Positions 52,536 to 63,503 of a DNA stretch of 64,000 bases are shown in pieces. This DNA is from Paraphoma chrysanthemicola. Lineage: Eukaryota; Ascomycota; Dothideomycetes; Pleosporales; Phaeosphaeriaceae. How positions within the stretch are numbered: the first letter of the stretch is position 1; each line of letters begins with the position of its first letter. Under the pieces are notes generated by a model. The model was not told the DNA's origin. It did not search any database and saw only the letters and a list, made by a program, of their open reading frames with translations. The stretch is from NCBI GenBank assembly GCA_020744225.1, contig JAGMWG010000012.1:1-64000 (forward strand), read 5' to 3'. The position numbers and the translations under genes were made by a program.

Positions 52536-53011
52536 GTCTACGGAAGGGTCTCCAGATGCTGGCTCTGTTCAATTACTTCCCTGTGCGTGCCGATTTAGCT
52601 TAGAGTCTGTTTGTGAAAGCATACGAAATGGAAGTGGAGCTTACAAAATGCGGCAGTGCTCGCGCTTACATGCAACTCCACCGCGATCACGACGAACCGC
52701 TGCCGGTGCGACCGTAACTTGTTGGCTCGACTTGTTTGATCTCGAAGGTGCGATGCGCGGATCCACGTCCTAGCGCTACAGGCATCTAAACTCACTGGAA
52801 GTCGGAACGTGTCGTGGTTGAGTGTGGTTCAGGTCCCGAACGTTGTGGTCGTAGGGGGCTGATGCTTGAGCGCCTCGTTGCCTGTCAGCTGCAGCCGTCG
52901 CCCGCAGCCCGTGAGGCTGTGTCCTCATCACACCAAGTACTTAACAACCATCATGCTAGCTGGCTTGTCACAAGGCTCTGCATTTCTTCATCAAAAGGTA
53001 GGTGCTAAGCC
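52536..53011. other. Divergent promoter region
   Basis: No gene seen between the divergent two-TM and STAND genes. Confidence 0.4.
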
Positions 53012-56000
53012 ATGGCAGACCCGATTGCCATTATCGGCCTCGTCGCTGGCGTTGTCACGTTTGTCGACTTCGGCTTCAAGATTGTTGCGGGAAGCAGCCG
53101 AATCCGCGCCTCAACATCTGGAATGACTGCTGAAATCGGCGAGCTGGACCTTATCATTGAAGACATTCGCAATTCAAACATCGCCATCAAGAATAGTCTC
53201 AAAGGGAGTCATAAGATCTCCGAAGACGAGATTAGGATCCTGTCCATGGTCAAAGAGTCGGAAAGCTTATATACACAATTGCGGAATACGATCAGCAAGC
53301 TGGAGGTGCGCAGCGACGCGCGCTCGAAAACAATGGAAAGTGTTCGTGTAGCACTCCAATCTCGACTTAAGCAGTCAGAATTGGAAAGCCTTGCGGATCG
53401 GCTCAATAAACTGGATCGGCGCATTAGAGATAACCTAGTGTTTGCGCTGCACCTGTAGGCTATAATCGAGCGATGAGCATGACACCCCCTGACACATGGT
53501 AGACAGCAGCATTCCTCAATCATGTCAAAGCTCAAAGCAATGCAAAGCTCTCAAGACGCACACGGAATCAACCACGAGTCCAAGTTGACCGTTATCTCAA
53601 AGCAAATTACCGACATGATGAAAGAGAAGGAGGTCAAGGAGAGGAACATGCAAGAAGAGGAGAGGAAAAGAAATGAGTCACGGGACAATAGAAGAGCAGC
53701 CAAATACGGGCTAGAACAAGCGAAAAATGAAAGGAGAGAAAAGGAATCACGCGCCAAAGAGGAAAAGGACGAGATGATTTCCTTTCAAAGAGCACAACTT
53801 GCGAGCCTGAAGACAAAGCTTGAAGTTCTTCAAAAAGAGCATGCTACGTCAATTACTTATGTGCAAATCGTCGAGAGCCTTTACTTCCCAGAAGTTCGTC
53901 GGCGCTTTGCCCAGATACCGTGGGCTGACCAAAGATCCAATGAATGGATTTTCAATCCGGCGCTGACGTCTTTCGGCTCGTGGTTAGAGAGCAAGAAACT
54001 CACAGACGGAGTTTTCTATATCTTCGGAAAGGTGCGTGTCCGCTATGACATAACAATTGGACCCTCCTAACTGTAAAACTCGTAGGCTGGGAGCGGAAAG
54101 TCAACTCTCATGAAGTACTTGTCAGAGAATGAGCGCACCTTATCCAGCCTAAAGCGATGGGCCGGCGCTTCAGACTTGTATGTTGCCAGCTATTACTTCT
54201 GGAACCAGGGGAACGAAATGCAGAAAAGCCGCATTGGGCTGATGCAGTCGTTACTTTATCAGGTGCTACGGTCAGCACCACAGCTTATACCATCTGTGTG
54301 CCGTGAGCGCCTCCAGCACGAAGCGTGGGAATTGAGCGAGTTGATCGCCACGTTTGAACGCATTGCGAGGGATACGAAGCTACTTTCGAAATTCTGCTTC
54401 TTCATTGATGGTCTCGATGAATATGACGGGAACGAGCACGAGGTATTGCCTATGCTAGAAATTCTGTCGGCTTGCCCTCACATCAAGGTCTGCGCCTCAA
54501 GTCGGCCAGGACGTATATACGAGCAATCTTTGCGTAACGACCAGCACGCTTTTGACATCGCTAAGTTTACGCGGGGAGATATGCAGCAGTATGTCTTGAA
54601 TCAGCTTACATCGAGCGAGAAATTTCGAACTCTAGCAGCCAAAGAGCCAGGATGTCAGGAACTGATAGCCGACATATCACAGTACGCTGATGGCGTCTGG
54701 CTCTGGGTCTTCCTTGTGACACGCGACATTGTTCACGAGGTAGACCGCGACGAGCCGCTCAGCACATTGCGGAAGATAGTTGACGAGTTTCCGGCAGATT
54801 TGGAGAAATACTTCCAACGCATCATAGGGAAGATTAAAGACATACACAAGGAGGAGATGGCCCGAACGTTTCTGGTAACGACACATGAGCTCCAGCCACT
54901 ACCTTTGTATGCGTTTGCACTGCTCAACAGAGAGAGGTTGGATCCCGATTATGCTCTGGGTGCTTCCATTCAGGCCGGCCCCGACGAGACACTCAAAGAT
55001 CGCAGTCAGTATGCATTATGGAAAAATCGCGTTCAAAATAGGTGTGGCGATCTTCTAGTCATTGTTGGATTCCCAGAGGCATCGCTGGTGGGTCGAGTGA
55101 GCAGTTCCCGCCATCAGCCACTTCCGGTGCTGTTGACTGACTCAGTGGACTTCTTACATCGCACAGTCCGTGACTTCCTCCGGGACTCGTTCCATGATGA
55201 GCTGCAAGGTCATCTCAAATCAGACTACAATCCGCTCTTGTCGCTATGTCGGATCTCTCTATCGCTACTCAAGGCCGTACCAATAGACAACATTCGAGAC
55301 AACGCTTCGGCAAATCGTATGATTGCGCTGACAGACGAGTTGCTATACTATGCCTATGAAGTGGAAAGAATAGGAACAGTCGAGCATACGAAAGCTTTAG
55401 TCCCACTTTTGAAAGAGCTAGATCAAGTGAACAGCTACTACGGACGGGGCGTATCCAACCACTGGACACATGTTCGGGACTCGCCGCCTGCTCAGGGTTT
55501 GGACGAATATAGAGAAGAAGGCAATTGCAACTTTCTAGCACTGGCGATTCAGGCCCGCTTGGTTAACTTCGTGCGTTCGGAATTGGAAGCCGATCCGCAG
55601 CTCATCAGGAAACAAGGTAGACCGCTACTTGACTATGCCCTGCGACCAAGGCGAATAACACCGATATCGATGCCGTATCATTCCGACAGGGACGATCCAA
55701 GTGTCAACGTTGACATGGTTGAGATGCTCATCGCCCACGGCGCGGATCCAAACGAGGCAGTTCACGCCTATGACGGCGAGTCGGTCTGGAAGTTGTTCCT
55801 CATTTCCATCGTCGAGACAGCAGAGCAGGCAAACTTTCGTCCAGTTCCTGAAAGTTTGAAGACTGCCTGGTACAAGACGGCTGAGGCACTAGTCAAGGCG
55901 GGCGCACAATCAGACAGGAACAGGGGTTTCGTGCTAAAAGCAGTCGTAGATAAATTGGGCAGAACCGACTATGTTCTCGATAGTATCTTCGGCCCCGTAG

Positions 56001-56083
56001 CCGCGCAAAAGCTGGGGGAGATTATCGAGATGCATGCACGAGAACGAGATGAAGAGAGGAGGGGCCGCTGTGCAGTAATGTGA
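53012..56083 (+). CDS. NLR-like STAND protein: HeLo-like N-domain, coiled coil, NACHT, ankyrin-like repeats
   Basis: Three exons, 53,012-53,454, 53,503-54,031 and 54,086-56,083, total 2,970 nt or 989 residues. The N-terminus (MADPIAIIGLVAGVVTFVDF) is the usual start of fungal HeLo-like/NACHT_N domains. A charged coiled coil rich in K, E and R (about 53,600-53,800) follows. The NACHT core has GKAGSGKST (Walker A, split by intron 2 after GK), FCFFIDGLDEYDG (Walker B) and KVCASSRPG. The C-terminus has a few weak ankyrin-like repeats (VEMLIAHGADPNEA; AEALVKAGAQSDRN). Fungal STAND proteins are thought to sense non-self or invaders and to trigger death via the N-domain. The first intron (48 nt) is inferred from phase. 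Confidence 0.85.
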
Positions 56084-56249
56084 GTCACATTGGTATCGCC
56101 TTAGCAGCGCGTTCAAGCAGCCTCTGCTCTCAATGACAACCATAATCAATACGATACCGACATTCACGTCTTCCCCGCTATATTTCTTCTCAGCAGACTG
56201 TGTATGATAATTTACAAGTTAACGATAGCAAAGCGTTCTGGAGATATTC

Positions 56250-56535
56250 GAATCTTTGTACGCACTTCCAATACCAAGCAATCTTAGGAATTCGTGCTGG
56301 GAACAATTCAGGTATTTGATGGTAAATCTACGCAATGTGACTCGAGCTACCGAGACGAAACAACATATACAGAGTAAAGGAAGAGAACGCTACACACTCA
56401 AGTTGCGTGCGGCGGTGTTGGCGACCGCGAATATCGAGACCAGCGAAGCGAAGACTGAAGAAGGAGAGGCTGCGGTAAAGAATCCTCATAATGCGATTTA
56501 GAATGCGACCAACTTTTTTGTGGTGGATCCAGTGT
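56250..56535 (+). pseudogene. Decayed HsbA copy 2 (C-terminal part)
   Basis: The plus strand reads AAVLATANIETSEAKTEEGE and AAVKNPHNAI, matching the last part of the HsbA gene at 51,396. A TAG at about 56,500 stands where the intact copy has CAG (NAIQDAIDFF), and beyond it the frame still reads NATNFFVVDPV. No signal peptide or N-terminal half can be found upstream. This is a truncated relic with a CAG-to-TAG nonsense change. It lies convergent to a two-TM gene, as the intact copy does. Confidence 0.7.
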
Positions 56536-56677
56536 GAATGAGGGTCTCTGGGAGTTTCCAAATCGATAGCTTGTTCCTCTCGTTTTGATTAGGCTGTAGA
56601 TTGAGGTTGCTATGAGTGTCTGACGTGGCATCAACCTTCGAGCGGCTGCATTATGAAGGAGCTGTATGTATACCTCT

Positions 56678-56977
56678 TTAGTAGTCTGCCGGTCGATTGA
56701 CGAGGCGCGCAAGGATGGCGAGCAGAATCATGCCCCAGGCAAACAACATCAGCAGAAAGATGCTGACGTCTCCTTTACTTGCTTGGATCCACAAGAGTAC
56801 TCCAGCTACCAGAATGGTAGCGAGCAGCGGCACGAGCCATCTGTTTTGCCAGATAAATGTTGCCAAGTGAGACGTCCACGCCTTGCGATGGGGCTGCGAG
56901 GGTGGTTTGCCATCTGTCCCATGTCTGAGCAATGGTGTTTGGAGGCCGTCTTCTAAACTATTGGAATTTTCATCCAT
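56678..56977 (-). CDS. Small two-TM membrane protein, copy 2
   Basis: A 99-residue ORF starting at the ATG at 56,977. It is a paralogue of the gene at 52,161-52,535, with QTPLL near its start, two hydrophobic segments (LVPLLATILVAGVLLW and IFLLMLFAWGMILLAILA) and a QASKG link. It lacks about 25 residues of the longer copy's middle. The frame is intact, although the neighbouring HsbA copy is broken, so it may still be used. Function unknown. Confidence 0.6.
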   Translation of the reverse strand: MDENSNSLEDGLQTPLLRHGTDGKPPSQPHRKAWTSHLATFIWQNRWLVPLLATILVAGVLLWIQASKGDVSIFLLMLFAWGMILLAILARLVNRPADY

Positions 56978-58123
56978 TTTCTCGCACTTGTGGTTTTGCG
57001 AAGGTTCTTTTATGCGGCTGAGCTACTCATCTTCGATCAGCTCATTATCGCGCGGACAGGACGGCGCGAGGGTCTGGACTTACATTGGTCACCAGAAGAA
57101 CAATTTCGATCAAGCAAGTATTGCAGCGTTAATCCTATGCGCATTGACCGAATTCTCAACAACGACCAGAGTCCTGCAGAGTGAGTAGTGCTTGGACTGC
57201 AGGTAGGCCTGAGTCTTTCTGCGGTCTGTGAAGACGCGCCGTCTGCAGCTCATTCGCAGAGAACCTCGCGCTGCTCGCAACCTTTTATGCAAGCTTTCCA
57301 GTTAATGAGCAATGCTGCAGAGAGTGAGGAGGGTCGGGATCATTACTTCGTAGCTCATCATCAGTCGAGCAGAGGTGTTTTGGGTAAGCGCCACCCCCGC
57401 CAAACCCTGGTCAAAGTTGCCTCGTGCCCTGCAGCCACTGCCACCGCCACCGCGGCTGTGTCCACCTATATGTCCATCTTATGTCATTCATATCTAAATC
57501 GTTCGTTATGCCACTCGTAGATTAGGCACCTGAAGCATATCGCTTGTTTGGAAAGTTACATAATGGAGATGCCCCAATGTTGGAACGCCCCCACTGGTAT
57601 AATAGCGGATGATGACTAGGCTTCAGCATCTCTTCAATAATAAAGCGCAAAGGAAAACGCAGGAGAGGAGTGGGTGTTACGTGTTCGTGAAGAACTCATT
57701 CGATGCACCACCAACTCTATGAGCTAAGGAACCTTGTTCTCAGTCCCGACTCTCATCAGCGTAATACACATCATTTTAATACAGGCACCTAGGTATGGCC
57801 CAGATGTTCTTCCATTGCAATCCCACGCGCAAGGTATTGTACGGCTACCTGCACCATGCTACTAGTGTTGGCAGCAAGCAAACGTGAATCATTGTGCTTG
57901 AACGCAAGTTCCCGTGACTGAGCTCAGGCATGCGGGAGCAAACAATCGGGAAGGGGTGAAAGAGCGACACATTGGGCACTCCCGTTCCAGTAAGATCATC
58001 CGCGCTTTTTTAACACGATCGATTCTACTAATCCGCGAACCGGCTGCTCAAATCCCCAAAATTCCGCTACAACTCAACCATTTCACTGCAGCCTCAACGG
58101 AGCTCGTTCTCCAGTTTGACGCT
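56978..58123. other. Gene-free stretch of about 1.1 kb
   Basis: No supported gene or RNA is seen; short frames on both strands lack domains. Confidence 0.45.
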
Positions 58124-59231
58124 ATGCATACCGTCTCCCAATGTTCAGAAAAGCTCACAAAGTATGTTAGGCTAGAGTATTTATTCCAAATGGTTTGACT
58201 GACTCTAACACAGGCTCATTGAGGAAGAGCGACAACTTATCACGCTCAACGACCTTCAGCTTTCTGTCAACCTAGATACAGAAATGTGCGATTTGGTTGA
58301 GAGCGCCGACATCGCTCTCGGTGGATCGAACGATTTTCTAAACCGTATCAAGTCGAACCTTGGCCTGGATCGTAACATAGAGAGCGAAATAGACGAAGCC
58401 ACTACGGATTACAACATCGCAGTGTGCCGCGCCATTGGATCGAAACTCATGTCGAGCGTACCACCAGAACTGCGAGATATAGTGTACGCACATCTGACAC
58501 CGCGAAGTGTCTCGATCGTGGCCCATAAAGAAAACGAACTCAGCGCATGGATCAATGATGGACCGGTGATCTGCGACGTCGCCGACCCCGATTTCACATA
58601 CTACACCGACTTCTTGAATATCGTCGACAACGTGGTATATCCAGGAAATATGTGCTGCATCAGAGCACTTGGTCGTGAAGCTATGCTTGATTTGATGGAG
58701 TATTTCTACCAGAACTGCAAGTTCTCGATCAATAATGCAGACAATGGTGTCTCGAAGACCTTTTCTGCAGTGGCATTGGCTAAATTTCTCAATGGCGATA
58801 GCGATCGACTCGGCATCGCCCCAAGGCAACTGATCTTGAAAATGGCGGTTCACTTTCACATCGATCTAAACATCTCAGACTGCGCTAAATGGGAAGAAAA
58901 TACGGTTGACCTGCTTGAACAATGCGACAAGCTCAAGTCCAACGCCTACATCGAGTTAGTCTTTCATACGCACTTTCGCTGGAATTCCGAGCGCCACCAG
59001 ATGGTTTTCAAACTTAATGAGCGTATGAGTGCTGTTCATTCACATTTGTCTGCAATGCTCCGCGAAGGCCGTGAGCTACAGATGGAGCTTCGGGGTCATG
59101 ATTATGATGGAGAGGTGAAGGAAACATTCGCTGGGTGGGTGAGACGTATCAAGCAGGCAGCACAAACTGGCCCATTTGTCGTTGATGCAGACGCAGGGCA
59201 CGATGCTTCCCTCAATCTTTTGAAGGCATAG
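58124..59231 (+). CDS. Fungal protein of unknown function with an F-box-like segment
   Basis: Two exons, 58,124-58,161 and 58,214-59,231, give 351 residues; the 52-nt intron starts GTATGT and ends ACAG. The middle has SSVPPELRDIVYAHL, the short F-box-like opening found in many Dothideomycete proteins. Around it is a mostly helical protein, with an N-terminal coiled-coil-like segment (LIEEERQLITLNDLQ). The C-terminal half (LVFHTHFRW, LSAMLREGRELQMEL) is helical too. No enzyme motif is seen. It stands alone with gene-poor stretches on both sides. The family is expanded and unnamed, so I assign no role. Confidence 0.68.
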
Positions 59232-61470
59232 TAGAGAAACATGATCATTCTTTCTCGCGGGCATCAATGGGACTCAACATCATGGGACTCTACGTACTGG
59301 ACTGCGACCGAGGTGTTGAGTTTCTCCTATCTGGGTCTGAGCGACTCGTTTTATCGCTGATCATGGATTTGAGGTTATGGTCACGTTTGCTGAGTCTGTA
59401 ACACCATCACTTCATGTTCGGAAGATTCCAGATTCGAGAGGAGGGCTCAGTGTCTGCGCGAGATAGTAAAATAAATCGCATACGCTGGTGAGAAACTCTG
59501 CGCGAGTGGCTTGTCATTGCTGTTATAGCTAGACTTCAGTGTGACTGAATCTCATCCATGCGATCGATCCCGTCACTCCTAAGTCTGATTGTCTTCGATG
59601 GCCGATTGAATCGTGGAGTTTCTTCCTGTCCACATCCTCTTCAATGACAATCTCCATTGGTATCCGTGGGTATAGGACTGACTCCACCCCAGTTCTTTTC
59701 AAGGAGTAAATTTGACTGGTTAGGCCGCCGAGGTTCGGACAAAAGGCAGGGGCTCTACTTTGTTCTTGCACATGGATAAGCACCATTCCACATGTGCATC
59801 GTGGAGATAGCGCGACCAAACAGTAGTAGAAGATGATAAGTAGGCGTGTGCATACCTACGGTCCGAACCTTTGCGCCCAGTGGAGTGCTAAGGGACTATT
59901 GAAGAGACTAGTCGGATATATGCCAGGACGCTTCTTGCACCAGACTCGCCCGTCTGAATCAAGTTCATTATCTGTAGTCTGGAAAACAACGCAGCAGACC
60001 ATCTGAGCAACCAATGGTCCACGTTTCGAGTTCTTACGAACTAAGTAGGACCCTGAAGAGTATCAAGCATGGGAACTCGCTGCGTGTATCCACCTTGATA
60101 ATCCAATATGACCCTGCCTGCCGTTAATCTTTGTGCCGAGATTTCTTTGAGGGCAAAATTTCGACTACTTCGACTAGTTATAGACTTTAACATTTAGTAA
60201 CGGCCACGGGAAGTGAGCAGAATGTCAAAGTGACACTAAAGCGTCCGATGTTGACAATATAAGTAGCCTATCACAAACCCCGTTAATTATCGTACCGCCG
60301 AGTTTATTATCGTACGACAAAGTTTAGTATCGTCCGGAAGCGATCAGATTTTACGAGCGAGCTGTACGAACATCATCTGGGCGCAGGCCCCGGCTATGTA
60401 GAACAGTGCTTGGCAAATGACAAGTCCACAGTCTCTGGGAGGGCATACCGCGAAGCTACCCCAGATCTTTCTTGCGTGATCTAGAACTATTTGCCAAAGC
60501 ATGGACCGAAACGTGTACCGTGGTCTTAGCGGCCGAGGTTTTGCCGCTTTGGTCGCGCATTATCTTTGGGGTTTCCCTTGGCCCAGGCTGTTGTCGCTTG
60601 GCTCTGTCAGCCTGACACGTCGGGTTTGCTAGCTGCTCTTGGGCTGGAAAAACATTCCGCGAGTGAGCACTCCAGGATTACTGCTGGGCGTGCTTCGTGT
60701 CGAGGATCAGCCAACGAAATGAGCTTGGGTGCATCTCAACCTCACTCAGCGATGAAGATAGCAGATACTCCCAAAGCGGAAAATCATGATATGTCGCAAA
60801 GCACACAGTGCGGTGCGGATGAAGGACGCGCCAATTCGCATCTCTATGCAACACCCGCTATTGGCTGCTGCACATGATGTAGCATACTTCATAAAACTCT
60901 TGCGAAGCACCTGTATTGCCTGATATGCCGGTTTGCATTAGAAGTGTCGTCGAAAGTGAGTTGGTGATGGCTTCGGCCGCGGGGTGAGCCCGGTTCTTCC
61001 CTAGCTTACTTCTCCGCGACTACCCCGCAGACGTCAATGGCGTGTGCTGATCCCTTCAGGGCTGTCACGCAACGGCGGACTTGCCAAGTGCGCCTTCTGC
61101 AACCTTCAACCTTTCCTACCCTATCATCATCTTTACTTTCTTTGCCAAACTTCACCCAAGCCTTGCGCATGTTCCCTGCCAAGCGACCATACCCCAGATC
61201 CGCTGAAGATGGTCAACCGGCTACCTTAATGAAGTAGGTGTGCCGCGCTCGAAGGGTAGCACATATGCACATCCCCCGCGCTGTATGACAGTAGCGGCGC
61301 TTGGGGTTACAGTGAAGGATCGGTGCTCTCGCCGATGCCCAGTCGGGGTCAAGATCAACTCCCGTAGCAAGTGGTGGTATAAAGATGCCCTCTGTTATCT
61401 GTGTTTGAAATGTATAGGCGATAGCCACTCAGTTTATTGACATCTTCATAAAGCTTCGTGTGAACAGGGT
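59232..61470. other. Gene-poor stretch of about 2.2 kb
   Basis: I see no convincing gene. Frames at 59,529-59,819 (minus) and 60,566-60,877 (plus) have no domain. A short direct repeat of about 20 bp lies at 60,285-60,337. Confidence 0.45.
60285..60337. repeat. Short tandem repeat with TTATCGTAC core
   Basis: Two full units and a part unit (AATTATCGTACC..., ATTATCGTACGA..., AGTATCGTCCGG) follow each other at about 20-bp spacing, at 60,285, 60,306 and 60,326. Confidence 0.5.
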
Positions 61471-63235
61471 ATGGGTTGTTTTAGTACTCACGCTTCCGGG
61501 ACCTTGGACCCACCCGAGGTCCGGAACTGGAGAATTCATCTCATTGCGCTCATCGCATCCATGTCTGCTTTAGCAAGTAAGAATTTCTGCAGATCATGAG
61601 GTTGTTCAGAGTGCTAATCATAGGGCAGTGGGCTATGATACAGCTGTCATCGGTGGGACAATGGCGCTGAATTCTTTCCAGCGTGACTTCAATATGACCG
61701 GGATGGCTAAGACCCAACGCGATACGACCCAGGGCAACATTGTGTCCACTTTCCAGGTCAGTTCATTCAAGAAAAACACTATAACCACTAATTTCGATTA
61801 GGCTGGCTGCTTTTTCGGGGCTCTTTTTGCATTCCCGTTCGCCGAAAAGATTGGACGGAAGAAGACTATGATAATTGCCTCATCGGTATTTCTCCTCGGT
61901 GGTACACTTATGACCGCAGCACGAGGCTCCCTCAACATGATATATTGTGGCCGAGCTGTTGCAGGTCTGGGTATTGGCGCATCATCTATGGTCGTACCTG
62001 TGTACATCTCCGAGACTGCTCCGCCCTCCATCCGTGGTCGGCTGATTGGTATATTTGAGATTGCCTCACAAGGTGGAGGCATGTTGGGCTTTTGGATCAA
62101 CTACGCCTGCGATCGTACTATCAATGTCGAACGTCAGGCGCAGTGGATTGTACCACTGGCCATTCAGCTCATCCCTGGTGTTTTGCTTCTACTAGGTGTC
62201 GCCTGGTGTCCAGAGAGTCCTCGCTGGAAGGCCCGTGGTGACGACTTTGATGGCGCCGAGCGAATCCTCACGAATATTCGAGGTCTTGACTCATCGCATG
62301 CATACATTCAACATGAGATGAGCGAGATTCGCGCCCAAGTTGAAGAGCGCAGTACCAACCGTCTCAGCAAGAAGGCGCAATTCATGAAGCTGTTTGCAAA
62401 GGGCGTGCGAAACCGCATGGCCATTGGTCTGGCACTTATGTTCCTGCAGTCATTCACTGGTGTAAGTTCTTCTACTATGGAACCACAAGCGCACTCGTTA
62501 ACTCCTTTGCAGGTCAACATCATCACTTATTATGCACCCCGCATCTTCGAGACACTCGGCATTACAGGTACTTCTACTAAACTCTTTTCGACCGGCTTCT
62601 ACGGTATCGCGAAGACACTCGGCATGTGCACGTTCACATTTGTCGTCGTCGAACGAGTCGGTCGCCGCAAAGGTCTCATCTGGGGTGCTGCACTTGGCTG
62701 CATTCCCATGTGGTACATCGGTGGCTACGTCATGAAGGCCGATCCCGCTGGTGCAGCTCTTCGAGGTGTTGTGAACCGTGATGGCTGGGGTTACCTCGCC
62801 ATGGTCGCTGTCTACGTGAATGCCTTTATCATTTGCGCTACTTGGCAAGGTATTACATGGACCTATGCGTCTGAGATTTTCCCGCTCGATATTCGCATGC
62901 TATGCGTGTCGCTCACTACGGCGGATACTTGGCTTGGATCCTTCATCATTGCGCGCAGCACACCGTACATGATTTCCGACCTCGGATATGGTGCTTATTT
63001 CTTCTTCGCCGCTATTCTGGTCGCCATGGGTATCTGGAGCTTCTTCTTTGTCCCTGAGACAAAGGGCATCACTCTTGAGGAGATGGATATGCTCTTCCTA
63101 CGTCCGATGCACAAGGCTGTATGGGCACAATTACGTGGACAGCCCATCTTGACAGAAGAAGAGGTTGTTGCGAGAACCAAGGGCCTCGATGAAAAGGATG
63201 TTGGTGTTGAGAGGGTCGAGATGACTAAGAGGTAA
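61471..63235 (+). CDS. MFS sugar porter, quinate/hexose transporter type
   Basis: Four exons: 61,471-61,576; 61,629-61,756; 61,802-62,461; 62,513-63,235, totalling 1,617 nt or 538 residues. Twelve membrane helices are expected. Sugar-porter marks are clear: MGYDTAVIGGTMAL after the first intron, EKIGRKKTMI, AVAGLGIGASSMVVPVYISE, the PESPRW motif (CPESPRWKARGD), and PETKGITLEEMD at the end. The N-terminal lead (DPPEVRNWRIHLIALIAS) is like fungal quinate and hexose permeases. The second intron falls after FQ. It should sit in the plasma membrane and use proton symport. Which sugar or acid it takes up cannot be told. Confidence 0.88.
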
Positions 63236-63503
63236 CACGAGTTGTTCGTCGGCGATGTCAAGATTACTGCGCATTTGGTCGTGTGGAGTTGTCCCATGGC
63301 CTATTGCATGAAGCGGCGGTAGCCTTGGGTGTGTTTCGCTTCAGCAGCTTCTCGGGCTTTAGATTATGTGCCAACATCAATCAAGGAAGTACCTGCTGTA
63401 ACATGATTCACGATGCATTAAAACCACATGAGCGTGACAATTCTTGACCGCAAGAGCTAGCTAATCTACTAGTCCTCAATACCTCGTGAGCAATGAGTCA
63501 AAC
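63236..63503. other. Convergent 3' spacer
   Basis: A 268-bp spacer between two convergent genes. No gene seen. Confidence 0.4.

Noticed and set aside
59529..60877. Small genes in the gene-poor stretch
   Set aside because: Two frames near 100 codons lack domains, signal peptides and good start context.
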